Assembly: GCF_004803895.1 (NCBI RefSeq) | Contig: NZ_CP021978.1 | Span: forward strand, 1,364,001-1,428,000 | Source of the DNA: Streptomyces hawaiiensis | Lineage (GTDB): Bacteria; Actinomycetota; Actinomycetes; Streptomycetales; Streptomycetaceae | Direction: 5' to 3' | Length of the DNA: 64,000 nucleotides | Shown: in pieces, positions 42,136 through 51,346 of the stretch | How positions within the stretch are numbered: the first letter of the stretch is position 1 | How the letters are laid out: every line of letters starts with the position of its first letter | Program-made: the position numbers and the translations under genes | Notes under the pieces: generated by a model | Databases searched by the model: none | Told to the model about the DNA's origin: nothing | What the model saw: only the letters and a program-made list of their open reading frames with translations

Positions 42136-42594
42136 CTACGGCTCCTGCTGGACCGCTGTCGTCACCGGCTGGACCGGGAGGACCCACGGAAGTTCGATCG
42201 AGATGGTCTTGCCGCCCTCCCGGGTGGGGCGGATGCGGAGTCTGCCGCCGCATTCCGCGGTCAGCCAGCGGATGATGACCAGGCCGCGGCCGTTGTCCTG
42301 CTGGACGGCGGCGGGCAGGCGTCTGGGGAGACGCGGGTGGCTGTCCGTGACACCGATGCGCAGGTGCTCGTCGCGGTCGAGCTCGACGTCCACGGTGAAC
42401 GTGGGCGACTGACCGAAGGTGTGCTGGACGGCGTTGGTGGCGAGTTCGGAGATGATGAGCCGGACGGTGTCGGACACTTCCGTGTCCGCCGGCAGGCCCC
42501 ACTCCGCCAGCGTGCCCACCACGTAGGCACGCGCTGCGGAGACCGAGGCGGGATCGCTCGGCAGAGTGACGGATGCTTCCAAATGGTCTGCCAT
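42136..42594 (-). CDS. RsbW-like ATP-binding protein (HATPase)
   Basis: This 152-aa single-domain ATPase has the N-box SELATNAVQHT and G-boxes NGRGLVIIRWL of anti-sigma kinases. In streptomycetes such genes stand next to XRE-DUF5753 and DUF397 genes (whiJ- or abaA-like loci) and influence development; that context is exactly seen here, with the other two genes divergent. Targets are unknown. Confidence 0.88.
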   Translation of the reverse strand: MADHLEASVTLPSDPASVSAARAYVVGTLAEWGLPADTEVSDTVRLIISELATNAVQHTFGQSPTFTVDVELDRDEHLRIGVTDSHPRLPRRLPAAVQQDNGRGLVIIRWLTAECGGRLRIRPTREGGKTISIELPWVLPVQPVTTAVQQEP

Positions 42595-42720
42595 GGCGAC
42601 GTCGTCCCTTTCCCACGGGACCGCAGCCCGACACGGAGCGGATGGTTCGAGTACGGTCCCGGACTGGTGCTTCGTCGCCAGAGTGCCACCAGAACACCCG
42701 CGAAGGGCGGCGATCCACCA

Positions 42721-42736
42721 AGATATGCATATATCT
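42721..42736. promoter_or_regulatory. AT-rich palindrome between the ATPase and XRE-DUF5753 genes
   Basis: AGATATGCATATATCT has 6-bp arms and a perfect inner ATATGCATAT. So AT-rich a run in this genome, midway in the 213-bp divergent gap, is a good candidate operator for the XRE protein or a core promoter. Confidence 0.55.
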
Positions 42737-42807
42737 GTCGCTCAAAGCGGTGAACTCTGCGACGCGAGACCGTATTTGGGTGGCTCGGAAGGAGTAAGGA
42801 GGAGCCC

Positions 42808-43668
42808 ATGCAGCACGGTCCCGCGGTGCGCCGCCGGAAACTGGGCGCCGAACTGCGTGCGCTGCGCACCTCGGCGGGGCTCACGAGCGGTGAGGCGGCC
42901 CGGCTGGTGGGCTGGCACCAGTCCAAGGTCAGCCGGATCGAGACGGGCACGAGCGGGGTGAAACCGGCCGATGTTCGGTTACTTCTCGACGCCTACGGTG
43001 TGGCCGACTCCCAACTTCGCGAACTGCTCATGATGTTGCCCGGATCCGACGACAACGGCGGCCGGCACCACTGGTGGCACGCCTACCGCGGGGTGCTGCC
43101 GCCGACCTACCGGGACTTCATCAGCCTGGAGTCCCAGGCCGGCGCGATGCGCACGCTGGAGACCACCGTCGTCCCGGGCCTGCTCCAGACGCCCGAGTAC
43201 GCGCGTGCGGTGACGAGGGCCGCGGTGGAGGGGCTCCCGGAGGACAGGCTCGACACGCTGGTCGAGGTGCGGCTGGCCCGGCAGGACGTGCTGCGCGCGG
43301 ATCCCCCGCTGAGACTCAGTGCCGTCCTGGACGAGGCGGTGCTGCGGCGGGAGGTGGGCGGGCCCGGGGTGATGGCCCGCCAGCTGGAACGGCTGGTCGA
43401 GGCGGCCCGGCTGCCCCAAGTGCGCCTTCAGGTACTGCCGTTCGCCGCCGGGGCGCACATCGGGGTCACCGGCCCTTTCGTTATCTTCTCATTTTCGAGC
43501 ACTTCTGATCTGGATGTGGTTGTTCTCGACCACTTGACGAGTAGCCTCTACCTCGAACGGAAAGAAGACCTCCAGGCCTACACGGAGGCCTTCAACGCCC
43601 TTCAGATCCACGCCCTTTCGCCCGAGGACTCGTTGGATTACATCGCCGGGACAGCCGCCGGCGCGTAA
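42808..43668 (+). CDS. XRE regulator with DUF5753 domain (WhiJ/AbaA-type)
   Basis: This 286-aa protein has an N-terminal helix-turn-helix (about 10-62, SGEAARLVGWHQSKVSRIET) and a DUF5753 domain (about 95-270, TVVPGLLQTPEYARAV, FVIFSFSSTSDLDVVVLDH). It is the DNA-binding member of a triad with the DUF397 protein 9 nt downstream and the divergent ATPase. WhiJ-type proteins repress development until the DUF397 partner counteracts them. AAGGAGGAG is a strong ribosome binding site. Confidence 0.92.
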   Translation: MQHGPAVRRRKLGAELRALRTSAGLTSGEAARLVGWHQSKVSRIETGTSGVKPADVRLLLDAYGVADSQLRELLMMLPGSDDNGGRHHWWHAYRGVLPPTYRDFISLESQAGAMRTLETTVVPGLLQTPEYARAVTRAAVEGLPEDRLDTLVEVRLARQDVLRADPPLRLSAVLDEAVLRREVGGPGVMARQLERLVEAARLPQVRLQVLPFAAGAHIGVTGPFVIFSFSSTSDLDVVVLDHLTSSLYLERKEDLQAYTEAFNALQIHALSPEDSLDYIAGTAAGA

Positions 43669-43677
43669 GGAGGCACC

Positions 43678-43908
43678 ATGCGTGCACTGCCTCGTCACGT
43701 CCCCTCAAGCATCGAACTGCACGGTGTGCGGTGGTTGCGCAGCAGCTACAGCACCGGCGCGAACAACTGCGTCGAGACCGCGTGTCCGGATGCCCCGCCC
43801 TGGGCCGGACTGCTCGCCGTGCGCGACTCCAAGGACCCGGCCGGACCCGCGCTGCTCTTCTCCCCGGGGAGCTGGGCGGCGTTCGCGGCCGGGGTGGACC
43901 GCATGTGA
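43678..43908 (+). CDS. DUF397 protein
   Basis: This 76-aa protein shows the complete DUF397 pattern: RWLRSSYSTGANNCVETA and VRDSKDPAGPALLFSPGSW. Such proteins pair with the upstream XRE-DUF5753 regulator and are thought to antagonise it by direct binding. AAGGAGG precedes the ATG. Confidence 0.93.
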   Translation: MRALPRHVPSSIELHGVRWLRSSYSTGANNCVETACPDAPPWAGLLAVRDSKDPAGPALLFSPGSWAAFAAGVDRM

Positions 43909-43959
43909 CCGCGTTCGATCAGACCGTCATCGTGCGACGCACGGCCGTGTCACGCCGAC

Positions 43960-45087
43960 TCATGGCCGCGTCTCGCCGATCAGCCGTACAGCGCGTTCGA
44001 TCTGCTGACCGGTCAGGTCCGCGCGGGCGGTCAGCCTGAGCCGTGAGATGCCGTCCGGCACGGAAGGGGGCCGGAAGCAGCCCACGGCCAGGCCCGCCGC
44101 GCGGACCTGTGCCGCCCAGCGCACGGCGTCCTCGGGCGAGGGCGCCCGCACCGAGACCACCGCGGCGTCCGGACGTACCGCTTCCAGGCCCGCGGCGGTC
44201 AGGCGTGCGTGCAGTTCGCCCGCCACCGCGCGGGCCCGCGCCGCCCGTTCCGGCTCGCGGCGCAGCAGCCGCAGGGCCGCGAGGGCCGCTCCCGCCGCCG
44301 CGGGGGCGAGTCCCGTGTCGAAGATGAACGTCCGGGCCGCGTTGACCAGGTGGTCGACGACCCGGGCGGGGCCGAGGACGGCTCCGCCCTGGCTGCCGAG
44401 CGACTTGGACAGGGTGACCGTCGCGACGACGTCGCCGGCGCCCGCGAGGCCCGCCGCGTACGGGGCGCCCCGGCCGCCGTCGCCCAGGACGCCCAGGCCG
44501 TGGGCGTCGTCGACGACCAGCCCCGCGCCGTGCTCCCGGCAGGCCTCCGCCAGCGCGGCGAGCGGGGCCGCGTCGCCGTCGACCGAGAAGACCGTGTCGG
44601 ACACGGTGATCGCCGTGCCCTCGTGGGTCGCCAGCGCCTTGCGCACGGCGTCCGGCTCGGCGTGCGCCACGACCTGGGTGGCACCGCGGGCCAGCCGGCA
44701 GCCGTCGATGAGCGAGGCGTGGTTCCCCGCGTCGGAGACGATCAGCGAACCGTGCGGAGCCAGCGCGGTGACCGCGGCGAGATTGGCGGCGTAGCCGGAG
44801 GAGAAGACGAGGGCCGCCTCGAAGCCGCAGAAATCGGCCAGTTCCCGTTCGAGTTCGGCGTGCAGTTCGGTGGTGCCGGTGACGAGCCGGGAGCCCGTCG
44901 AGCCGCCGCCCCAGGTCCGCGCGGCCCGGGCCGCGCCCTCGGTGATCTCGGGGTGGCGGGCCAGCCCGAGGTAGTCGTTGCTCGCCAGGTCCAGGAGCGG
45001 CGAATCGGCCGGACGGGGGCGCAGAGTCCGTACGAGACCGGCGCGGGTGCGCAGCTGCGCCTGCTCGTCGATCCAGCCGAACGCCAT
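43960..45087 (-). CDS. bioF: 8-amino-7-oxononanoate synthase
   Basis: This 375-aa PLP enzyme has [23 protein letters not shown] and PLP lysine K228 in [12 protein letters not shown]. It condenses pimeloyl-ACP (or CoA) with alanine, the first committed step of the biotin rings. GGAGG precedes the ATG. It is divergent from bioBAD, with a palindrome in the 150-bp gap. Confidence 0.94.
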   Translation of the reverse strand: MAFGWIDEQAQLRTRAGLVRTLRPRPADSPLLDLASNDYLGLARHPEITEGAARAARTWGGGSTGSRLVTGTTELHAELERELADFCGFEAALVFSSGYAANLAAVTALAPHGSLIVSDAGNHASLIDGCRLARGATQVVAHAEPDAVRKALATHEGTAITVSDTVFSVDGDAAPLAALAEACREHGAGLVVDDAHGLGVLGDGGRGAPYAAGLAGAGDVVATVTLSKSLGSQGGAVLGPARVVDHLVNAARTFIFDTGLAPAAAGAALAALRLLRREPERAARARAVAGELHARLTAAGLEAVRPDAAVVSVRAPSPEDAVRWAAQVRAAGLAVGCFRPPSVPDGISRLRLTARADLTGQQIERAVRLIGETRP

Positions 45088-45151
45088 GGGTGGTCCTCCG
45101 GGGAATTTGTAGGCAGTGCACAGACACTAGCGGGACGCCCGGCAGGTCACT

Positions 45152-45169
45152 GTGTGGCAATACCCACAC
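45152..45169. promoter_or_regulatory. Palindrome in the bioF-bioB divergent region
   Basis: GTGTGG-CAATAC-CCACAC has perfect 6-bp arms. Placed between bioF and bioB it is a candidate operator for a biotin regulator such as a BioQ-type TetR or BirA protein; none is encoded here. Confidence 0.5.
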
Positions 45170-45237
45170 CTCGAAGCGACTCTGTTGTGCGAAGTCTCCT
45201 TGGCCCCGAGCACCTCCTTAGGACAGGATCGGCTTCC

Positions 45238-46404
45238 ATGGACCTGCTGAACACGCTGGTGGACAAGGGGCTTCGGCGCGAGCTGCCGACCCGCGACGAG
45301 GCACTGGCCGTCCTCGCGACGTCCGACGACGACCTGCTCGATGTGGTGGCCGCGGCCGGAAAGGTGCGGCGGCACTGGTTCGGCCGACGGGTGAAACTGA
45401 ACTATCTCGTCAATCTCAAGTCCGGCCTGTGCCCCGAGGACTGCTCGTACTGTTCGCAGCGGCTCGGCTCGACGGCCGGGATCCTGAAGTACACCTGGCT
45501 GAAGCCCGGCCAGGCGTCCGACGCGGCGGCGGCCGGTGTGGCCGGAGGGGCCAAGCGGGTGTGTCTGGTGGCCAGCGGGCGGGGCCCGACCGACCGGGAC
45601 GTGGACCGGGTCTCCGAGACGATCAGGACGATCAAGGACAACAACGAGGGCGTCGAGGTGTGCGCCTGTCTCGGTCTGCTCTCCGACGGGCAGGCGGAGC
45701 GGCTGCGCGAGGCCGGCGCCGACGCCTACAACCACAACCTCAACACGTCCGAGGCGACGTACGGGGAGATCACCACCACGCACACGTACGAGGACCGCGT
45801 CGACACCGTGCAGAAGGCGCACGCGGCCGGTCTGTCCGCCTGCTCCGGGCTGATCGCCGGCATGGGCGAGACGGACGAGGACCTGGTGGACGTCGTCTTC
45901 TCGCTGCGTGAGCTGGACCCGGACTCGGTTCCGGTCAACTTCCTGATCCCGTTCGAGGGCACTCCGCTCGGCAAGGAGTGGAACCTGACCCCGCAGCGGT
46001 GCCTCAGGATCCTGGCGATGACGCGGTTCGTCTGCCCCGACGCCGAGGTGCGGATCGCCGGCGGGCGCGAGGTCCATCTGCGCACGATGCAGCCGCTCGC
46101 CCTGCACCTGGCCAACTCGATCTTCCTCGGCGACTACCTCACCAGCGAGGGCCAGGCCGGCAGGGCCGACCTGGAGATGATCGCGGACGCCGGGTTCGAG
46201 GTGGAGGGCACCGACCAGGTGACGCTGCCGGAGCACCGGGCGTCCGGGGGCTGCGGCGAGGGCGGTGGCTGCGGCTCGCAGGAGAGCGGCGGGGTCGGTG
46301 GTTCCGCCGGCACCCCAGCGCCGTCCCCGACCGACGAACCCCGGACCGATCTGGTCGCCGTGCGCCGCCGGGGCGCCGGGACGGACCTCGCGCCCAATGC
46401 CTGA
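45238..46404 (+). CDS. bioB: Biotin synthase
   Basis: This 388-aa radical-SAM enzyme has the cluster motif CPEDCSYC (C65, C69, C72), YNHNLNT and [11 protein letters not shown]. It inserts sulfur into dethiobiotin. A C-terminal tail of about 50 residues is unusual, with a [11 protein letters not shown]ys-Gly run followed by a Pro/Ser-rich stretch. The ATG at 45238 gives the family length; a weak AGGA lies 14 nt upstream. bioA overlaps its end by 8 nt. Confidence 0.95.
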   Translation: MDLLNTLVDKGLRRELPTRDEALAVLATSDDDLLDVVAAAGKVRRHWFGRRVKLNYLVNLKSGLCPEDCSYCSQRLGSTAGILKYTWLKPGQASDAAAAGVAGGAKRVCLVASGRGPTDRDVDRVSETIRTIKDNNEGVEVCACLGLLSDGQAERLREAGADAYNHNLNTSEATYGEITTTHTYEDRVDTVQKAHAAGLSACSGLIAGMGETDEDLVDVVFSLRELDPDSVPVNFLIPFEGTPLGKEWNLTPQRCLRILAMTRFVCPDAEVRIAGGREVHLRTMQPLALHLANSIFLGDYLTSEGQAGRADLEMIADAGFEVEGTDQVTLPEHRASGGCGEGGGCGSQESGGVGGSAGTPAPSPTDEPRTDLVAVRRRGAGTDLAPNA

Positions 46405-47677
46405 GCGGATCGTCGCCGAGCTGCTGGAGCTCGACCGGCGGCACGTGTGGCACCCGTACGGCCCGATGCCCGGGCGGCAGGAGCCGCTCGTCGTGGAGTC
46501 GGCGAGCGGGGTGCGGCTGCGGCTCGCCGACGGCTCGGGGGAGCTGGTCGACGGGATGTCGTCCTGGTGGTCGGCGATCCACGGCTACAACCACCCGGTG
46601 CTCAACGAGGCCGCGCGCGAGCAGCTGGGGCGGATGAGCCATGTGATGTTCGGCGGCCTCACCCATGAGCCCGCCGTGCGGCTGGCGAAGCTCCTTGTCG
46701 ACATGTCGCCCGAGGGGCTGGAGCATGTCTTCCTCGCCGACTCGGGGTCGGTGTCGGTCGAGGTCGCGGTCAAGATGTGCCTGCAGTACTGGCGTTCCCT
46801 GGGCCGCCCCGGCAAGCAGCGGCTGCTGACCTGGCGCGGCGGCTACCACGGCGACACCTGGCAGCCGATGTCGGTGTGTGATCCCGAGGGCGGGATGCAC
46901 GAGTTGTGGGCCGGGGTGCTCCAGCGTCAGGTGTTCGCCGACCCGCCCCCCGCGGAGTACGAGGAGGCGTACGCCGAGCATCTGCGGTCGCTGATCGAGC
47001 GGCACGCCGACGAGCTGGCGGCGGTGATCGTCGAACCGGTGGTGCAGGGCGCGGGCGGGATGCGGTTCCACTCCCCCGCTTATCTGCGGGTGCTGCGCGA
47101 GGCGTGCGACGCGCACGACGTGCTGCTCGTGTTCGACGAGATCGCGACCGGATTCGGCCGTACGGGCGCGATGTTCGCGGCCGGGCACGCGGCCGTGACG
47201 CCGGACGTGATGTGCGTGGGCAAGGCACTGACCGGCGGCTATATGACGATGGCGGCGACTTTGTGCACCGCGCGGGTGGCCGACGGCATCTCGCGGGGCG
47301 AGGTACCGGTGCTCGCGCACGGTCCGACGTTCATGGGCAACCCGCTGGCGGCGGCGGTGGCCTGCGCCTCGATCGAGCTGCTGCTCGGGCAGGACTGGCT
47401 CGCGGAGGTCAAGCGGATCGAGGCGGGGCTGCGGGACGGGCTCTCGGCGGCCTCCGACCTGCCGGGAGTCAGGGACGTGCGGGTGCTGGGCGCCATCGGC
47501 GTCGTGCAGCTGGATCACGCCGTGGACATGAAGGCGGCGACGGAGGCGGCCGTGCGCGAGGGCGTGTGGCTGCGGCCGTTCCGCGATCTGATCTACACCA
47601 TGCCGCCGTACGTCACGGGCGAAGCGGACCTGACGCGGATCGCCCGGGCCGTGTGCGCGGCGGCGCGGGAGGGATGA
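46397..47677 (+). CDS. bioA: Adenosylmethionine-8-amino-7-oxononanoate aminotransferase
   Basis: This 426-aa class III aminotransferase has the BioA-specific [10 protein letters not shown] and [25 protein letters not shown], and PLP lysine K276 in CVGKALTGG. It makes 7,8-diaminononanoate. It overlaps bioB by 8 nt and bioD starts 1 nt after its stop. Confidence 0.96.
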   Translation: MPERIVAELLELDRRHVWHPYGPMPGRQEPLVVESASGVRLRLADGSGELVDGMSSWWSAIHGYNHPVLNEAAREQLGRMSHVMFGGLTHEPAVRLAKLLVDMSPEGLEHVFLADSGSVSVEVAVKMCLQYWRSLGRPGKQRLLTWRGGYHGDTWQPMSVCDPEGGMHELWAGVLQRQVFADPPPAEYEEAYAEHLRSLIERHADELAAVIVEPVVQGAGGMRFHSPAYLRVLREACDAHDVLLVFDEIATGFGRTGAMFAAGHAAVTPDVMCVGKALTGGYMTMAATLCTARVADGISRGEVPVLAHGPTFMGNPLAAAVACASIELLLGQDWLAEVKRIEAGLRDGLSAASDLPGVRDVRVLGAIGVVQLDHAVDMKAATEAAVREGVWLRPFRDLIYTMPPYVTGEADLTRIARAVCAAAREG

Positions 47678-47678
47678 C

Positions 47679-48404
47679 ATGCCGGTACTGGTGATCACGG
47701 GCACGGGCACGGAGGTCGGCAAGACGGTCGTGACCGCCGCCGTCGCCGCGACGGCACTGGCCGCCGGCCGTTCGGTGGCCGTGCTGAAGGCCGCGCAGAC
47801 GGGCGTAGGGCCGGACGAGCCCGGGGACGCCGCCGAGGTGGCGCGCCTCGCGGGCCCGGTGACGACGGCGGAGCCGGCCCGCTATCCCGAGCCGTTGGCC
47901 CCGGCCACGGCCGCCCGCAGGGCCGGTCGCGCCCCGGTCCACCCGCACGAGGTCGCGGAGGCCGCCGCGAAGCTGGCCACCGAGCACGACCTGGTGCTGG
48001 TGGAGGGAGCGGGCGGACTGCTCGTCCGGTTCGACGCGGCCGGCGGCACCCTGGCGGACGCGGCCGGACTGCTGTCGGCGCCGGTGCTGGTCGTGGCGCC
48101 GGCGGGGCTCGGCACCCTGAACTCGACGGAGCTGACGGCGCGTGAACTGCGGTCGCGGGGGCTGGACCTGGCCGGGATCGTGATCGGGAGCTGGCCCGCC
48201 GCGCCGGATCTCGCCGCGCGCTGCAATCTCGCGGATCTGCCGGAGGTGGCCGCGGCACCCCTGCTGGGGGCGGTTCCCGCCGGGTCGGGGGCCCTCTCCC
48301 CCACCGCGTTCCGGTCGTCGGCTCCGCACTGGCTGGCTCCGCCCCTGGACGGCGGGTGGGACGCGGAGGCGTTCCGCGTGCGGGAGGCGCCCCCGGCGTC
48401 CTGA
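47679..48404 (+). CDS. bioD: Dethiobiotin synthetase
   Basis: This 241-aa P-loop enzyme has the family motif ITGTGTEVGKTVVTAAVA, VEGAGGLLV, and PAGLGTLNSTELT. It closes the ureido ring with CO2 and ATP. GGGAGGG precedes the ATG. It is the last gene of bioBAD; only a weak GCGCGC hairpin follows. Confidence 0.96.
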   Translation: MPVLVITGTGTEVGKTVVTAAVAATALAAGRSVAVLKAAQTGVGPDEPGDAAEVARLAGPVTTAEPARYPEPLAPATAARRAGRAPVHPHEVAEAAAKLATEHDLVLVEGAGGLLVRFDAAGGTLADAAGLLSAPVLVVAPAGLGTLNSTELTARELRSRGLDLAGIVIGSWPAAPDLAARCNLADLPEVAAAPLLGAVPAGSGALSPTAFRSSAPHWLAPPLDGGWDAEAFRVREAPPAS

Positions 48405-48485
48405 ATTCCCAGGGCGCGCTGTGAAACCGGCGCGCATGTGATCGCGTGTTGAACTACGTACGTGATCAGCTCCGAAGGGACCACC

Positions 48486-49385
48486 TTGTACGCGAAGCAC
48501 TTACTCCCGGCACGCCGCACGGTCCTCGCGCTGGGCGCGGCCGCCGTTCTCCCGCTGGGCGGCGGCACGGCCCACGCGTCGGCCGGCACGGACGGCGTCA
48601 CCGCGCGGCTGAGAGAGATCGAGCGGGAGCACACCGCCCGGCTGGGCGTGTACGCGCGCAACATGCGCACGGGCCGGACGGTGGCGTACCGGGCCGACGA
48701 ACGCTTCCCGATGGCCTCGGTGTTCAAGACGCTCGCCGCCGCGGCCGTCCTGCGCGACCTCGACCGTGACGGCGAGTTCCTGGCCCGGCGCGTCCGTTAC
48801 ACGCAGGAGTACGTCACCAAGTCGGGCTACTCCCCCATCACCGAGGACCATGTCGCGACCGGCATGACCGTCGGCGAACTGTGCGACGCCACCATCCGCT
48901 TCAGCGACAACACCGCGGGCAACCTGCTGCTCGAGGAGCTGGGCGGACCGACCGCGATCACGCGCTTCGCCCGTTCGACCGGTGACCGCATCACCCGTCT
49001 GGACCGCTGGGAGCCCGAGCTCAACTCCGCGGAGCCGGGGCGCGTGACCGACACGACCTCCCCGCGGGCCATCGGCCTGACCTACGCCCGTCTCGTGCTC
49101 GGCGACGCGCTTCGGCCCCAGGACCGGGCCCGGCTCACGGACTGGCTGCTGCGCAACACCACGAGCGTGGAGAAGTTCCGCAAGGCCCTGCCGGCCGACT
49201 GGCTGATCGCCGACAAGACCGGTGGCGGGCGCTACGGCGGCAACAACGACGTGGGCGTCACCTGGCCGCCGGACGGCCCGCCGATCGTGATGTCGGTGCT
49301 GACCACCCAGCCGGAGGAGGACGCCCCGGCCGACAACCCGCTGGTGGCCCGGACGGCCGCGCTGCTGGCGGCGGAGCTCGCCTAG
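48486..49385 (+). CDS. Class A serine beta-lactamase, exported
   Basis: This 299-aa protein has all class A motifs: SVFK (nucleophile S78, K81), SDN (140-142), EPELN with the general base E176, and a C-terminal DKTGGG. The N-terminus has a twin-arginine-like ARRTVLALGAAAVLPLGGG export signal. The TTG at 48486 is preceded by GAAGGGA; a GTG at 48462 without a ribosome binding site is the alternative. It protects against penicillins or acts in wall turnover. Confidence 0.93.
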   Translation: MYAKHLLPARRTVLALGAAAVLPLGGGTAHASAGTDGVTARLREIEREHTARLGVYARNMRTGRTVAYRADERFPMASVFKTLAAAAVLRDLDRDGEFLARRVRYTQEYVTKSGYSPITEDHVATGMTVGELCDATIRFSDNTAGNLLLEELGGPTAITRFARSTGDRITRLDRWEPELNSAEPGRVTDTTSPRAIGLTYARLVLGDALRPQDRARLTDWLLRNTTSVEKFRKALPADWLIADKTGGGRYGGNNDVGVTWPPDGPPIVMSVLTTQPEEDAPADNPLVARTAALLAAELA

Positions 49386-49386
49386 C

Positions 49387-50322
49387 GTGGCCGGCCGCGG
49401 CAGGACGTCGTGGGACGCCTGGCTCGTCGGCGGTACGGCCGCTGTCGCCGGTCTGCTGGCGCTGCACTCCGCCGTGCCCAACGGGGTCGGGCGGCTGGGA
49501 AGCCTGCTGGAGACGTTCCTGCCGTGGCTGGGCTTGGCGGTGCCGCTCCTGGCCTGCGTCGCCGCGCTCGGACGGTCGGTGCCGGGACTGCTCGCCTGTC
49601 CGGCACCCGCCCTCGTCTGGCTCTGGATGTTCGGCGGAATGTGGTTCTCCTCTTCCCCGGGCCCGCACGACCTGACCGTCGTCCAGCACAACGTGGCCGA
49701 CGACAACGCCGACCCCGCCGGCACGGCGCGGGCCCTGCTCGCCACCCGCGCCGGACTGATCGCCGTGGAGGAACTGACGCCCGCGGCGCGACCCGCGTAC
49801 CAGGGTGTCCTGGGCGCCTCCCATCCGCATCGGGTGGTCCATGGGACGGTCGGGCTCTGGTCGGCGTATCCGCTGTCGGACGTGCGGCCCGTGGACATCC
49901 GGCCCGAAGGCTTCCCGGAGAGCTGGCGACGCGGTCTGCGGGCGACGGTGTCCGCGCCCGGTGGCAGGGTCGCGGTGTACGTGGTCCATCTGCCGTCCGT
50001 GCGCCTGGGCCCGACGGGCCTGACCTCGGCGGCCCGTGACGAGAGCGCGACCCTGCTCGGGACCCGGATCGCCGCCGACCCGGCCGGCCGGCTCCTGGTG
50101 GTGGGCGACCTGAACGGCACGGTGCAGGACCGTGGCCTCGGCCCGCTCACCTCCCGACTGCACGCCCCGCCCAGAGGGTTCGCGTTCAGCTGGCCGGCCG
50201 ACCTGCCGGTGGCGAGGATCGACCAGGTGCTGGGGAGAGGGGTCGAGGTGACGGAGGTGACGGCGCTGGAGGCGACGGGGAGCGACCACCTTCCGGTGCT
50301 GGGCCGCGTACGCCTGCGGTAG
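49387..50322 (+). CDS. Membrane-anchored endonuclease/exonuclease/phosphatase-family protein (VanJ-like)
   Basis: This 311-aa protein has three N-terminal membrane helices (about 12-30, 38-58, 66-86) and an extracytoplasmic EEP domain with QHNVADDN, AVEELTP, VVGDLNGT and GSDHLPVL metal motifs. This layout matches VanJ/teicoplanin-resistance proteins, which act on undecaprenyl pyrophosphate. The GTG start is 1 nt after the beta-lactamase stop, so two cell-envelope resistance functions are co-transcribed. Confidence 0.82.
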   Translation: MAGRGRTSWDAWLVGGTAAVAGLLALHSAVPNGVGRLGSLLETFLPWLGLAVPLLACVAALGRSVPGLLACPAPALVWLWMFGGMWFSSSPGPHDLTVVQHNVADDNADPAGTARALLATRAGLIAVEELTPAARPAYQGVLGASHPHRVVHGTVGLWSAYPLSDVRPVDIRPEGFPESWRRGLRATVSAPGGRVAVYVVHLPSVRLGPTGLTSAARDESATLLGTRIAADPAGRLLVVGDLNGTVQDRGLGPLTSRLHAPPRGFAFSWPADLPVARIDQVLGRGVEVTEVTALEATGSDHLPVLGRVRLR

Positions 50323-50391
50323 GCGGCATGGGTGCGCGGGGCTCGTTGCGGGGAGAATCGCGGTAAGGCCAGCCTCGTCAGGGAGGTCCTC

Positions 50392-51066
50392 ATGCCGCTT
50401 CGCTCCGGCAAGGTGCCACGGGACGCCGTGCACCATCCGCTGTTCGCCCGCTGTTACGCCCGGGCCAGTGTGGCCGCCGAGACCCGGATGGGCATGGGCC
50501 GGATACGCGAGAGACTGCTCGGCGGGCTGTCCGGGCGGGTGATCGAGATCGGCGCGGGCAACGGGCTGAACTTCGCGCACTACCCGGGCACCGTCGCGGA
50601 GGTCGTCGCCATCGAACCGGAGCGGCGGCTGCGGCACCTGGCCGTGGAGGCCGCGCTGCGCGCCGAGGTGCCGGTGGACGTCGTGCCGGGTGCGGCCGAG
50701 GCGCTGCCGGTCAAGAGCGAGGGCTTCGACGCGGCCGTGGTGTCACTGGTGCTGTGCAGTGTGCGGGACGTGCCCCGGGCGCTCGGGGAGCTGCGGCGGG
50801 TGCTGCGCCCGGGTGGCGAGGTGCGGTTCTTCGAGCACGGCCGGGGCGGCGGCCGGGCGATGACCTTCACGCAGCACGCGCTGGACCGGACGGTGTGGCC
50901 GCTGCTGAGCGGGGGCTGCCATGTGGCGCGGGAGCCGGTGCGGGCGCTGCGGGACGCCGGGTTCGAACTCGGTCCCTACCGGCAGCTGCTGATGCCGGCG
51001 GAGGGGCCGAAGCTGCCCACCTCGTACTGCGTGCTCGGGACGGCGTGGCGCCCGGTCGGCGGGTGA
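50392..51066 (+). CDS. SAM-dependent methyltransferase
   Basis: This 224-aa protein has a class I methyltransferase fold: motif I VIEIGAGNGLNFAHYP, an acidic post-I residue in AIEPE, and LGELRRVLRPGGEVRFFEHG. It resembles UbiE/phospholipid-methyltransferase-like proteins; the acceptor is unknown. GGGAGG precedes the ATG at 50392. Confidence 0.88.
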   Translation: MPLRSGKVPRDAVHHPLFARCYARASVAAETRMGMGRIRERLLGGLSGRVIEIGAGNGLNFAHYPGTVAEVVAIEPERRLRHLAVEAALRAEVPVDVVPGAAEALPVKSEGFDAAVVSLVLCSVRDVPRALGELRRVLRPGGEVRFFEHGRGGGRAMTFTQHALDRTVWPLLSGGCHVAREPVRALRDAGFELGPYRQLLMPAEGPKLPTSYCVLGTAWRPVGG

Positions 51067-51197
51067 GCGCGGGCTCCACCGGCGCGGCTCCCGCCCGATG
51101 TCCCGCACGGACGCCTCGCCGCTCTCGACCAGCCGGGCGGGATCGCGGACCTGCCCGAGGTCGCCCAACGGTTCAACGGTGACCTTCGCGCGTGCGC

Positions 51198-51293
51198 TCA
51201 CGGTCTGAAGGTGTGGCCCACTTCGCCGGTGTCCCGGCTGACCAGCTCCTCGATGTCCGACCCGCGGAGGATACCGAGTGTGGGCCGGGTCAC
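51198..51293 (-). CDS. Possible 31-residue small protein
   Basis: A GTG at 51293 with CGAGGG 5 nt upstream opens a 31-codon frame (MTRPTLGILRGSDIEELVSR then DTGEVGHTFRP). Its stop overlaps a second GTG (51201) in GTGA fashion, opening VSARAKVTVEPLGDLGQVRD and onward into the antisense of the methyltransferase gene. Start signal and coupling look genuine, but neither peptide is recognised. It could be a remnant of a larger gene. The 280-bp gap 51067-51346 has no other content. Confidence 0.35.
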   Translation of the reverse strand: MTRPTLGILRGSDIEELVSRDTGEVGHTFRP

Positions 51294-51346
51294 ATTACCC
51301 TCGGGCAGGGCCAGGAGGTCCAGACGTCCACCCAGAGGAGGCGGCC

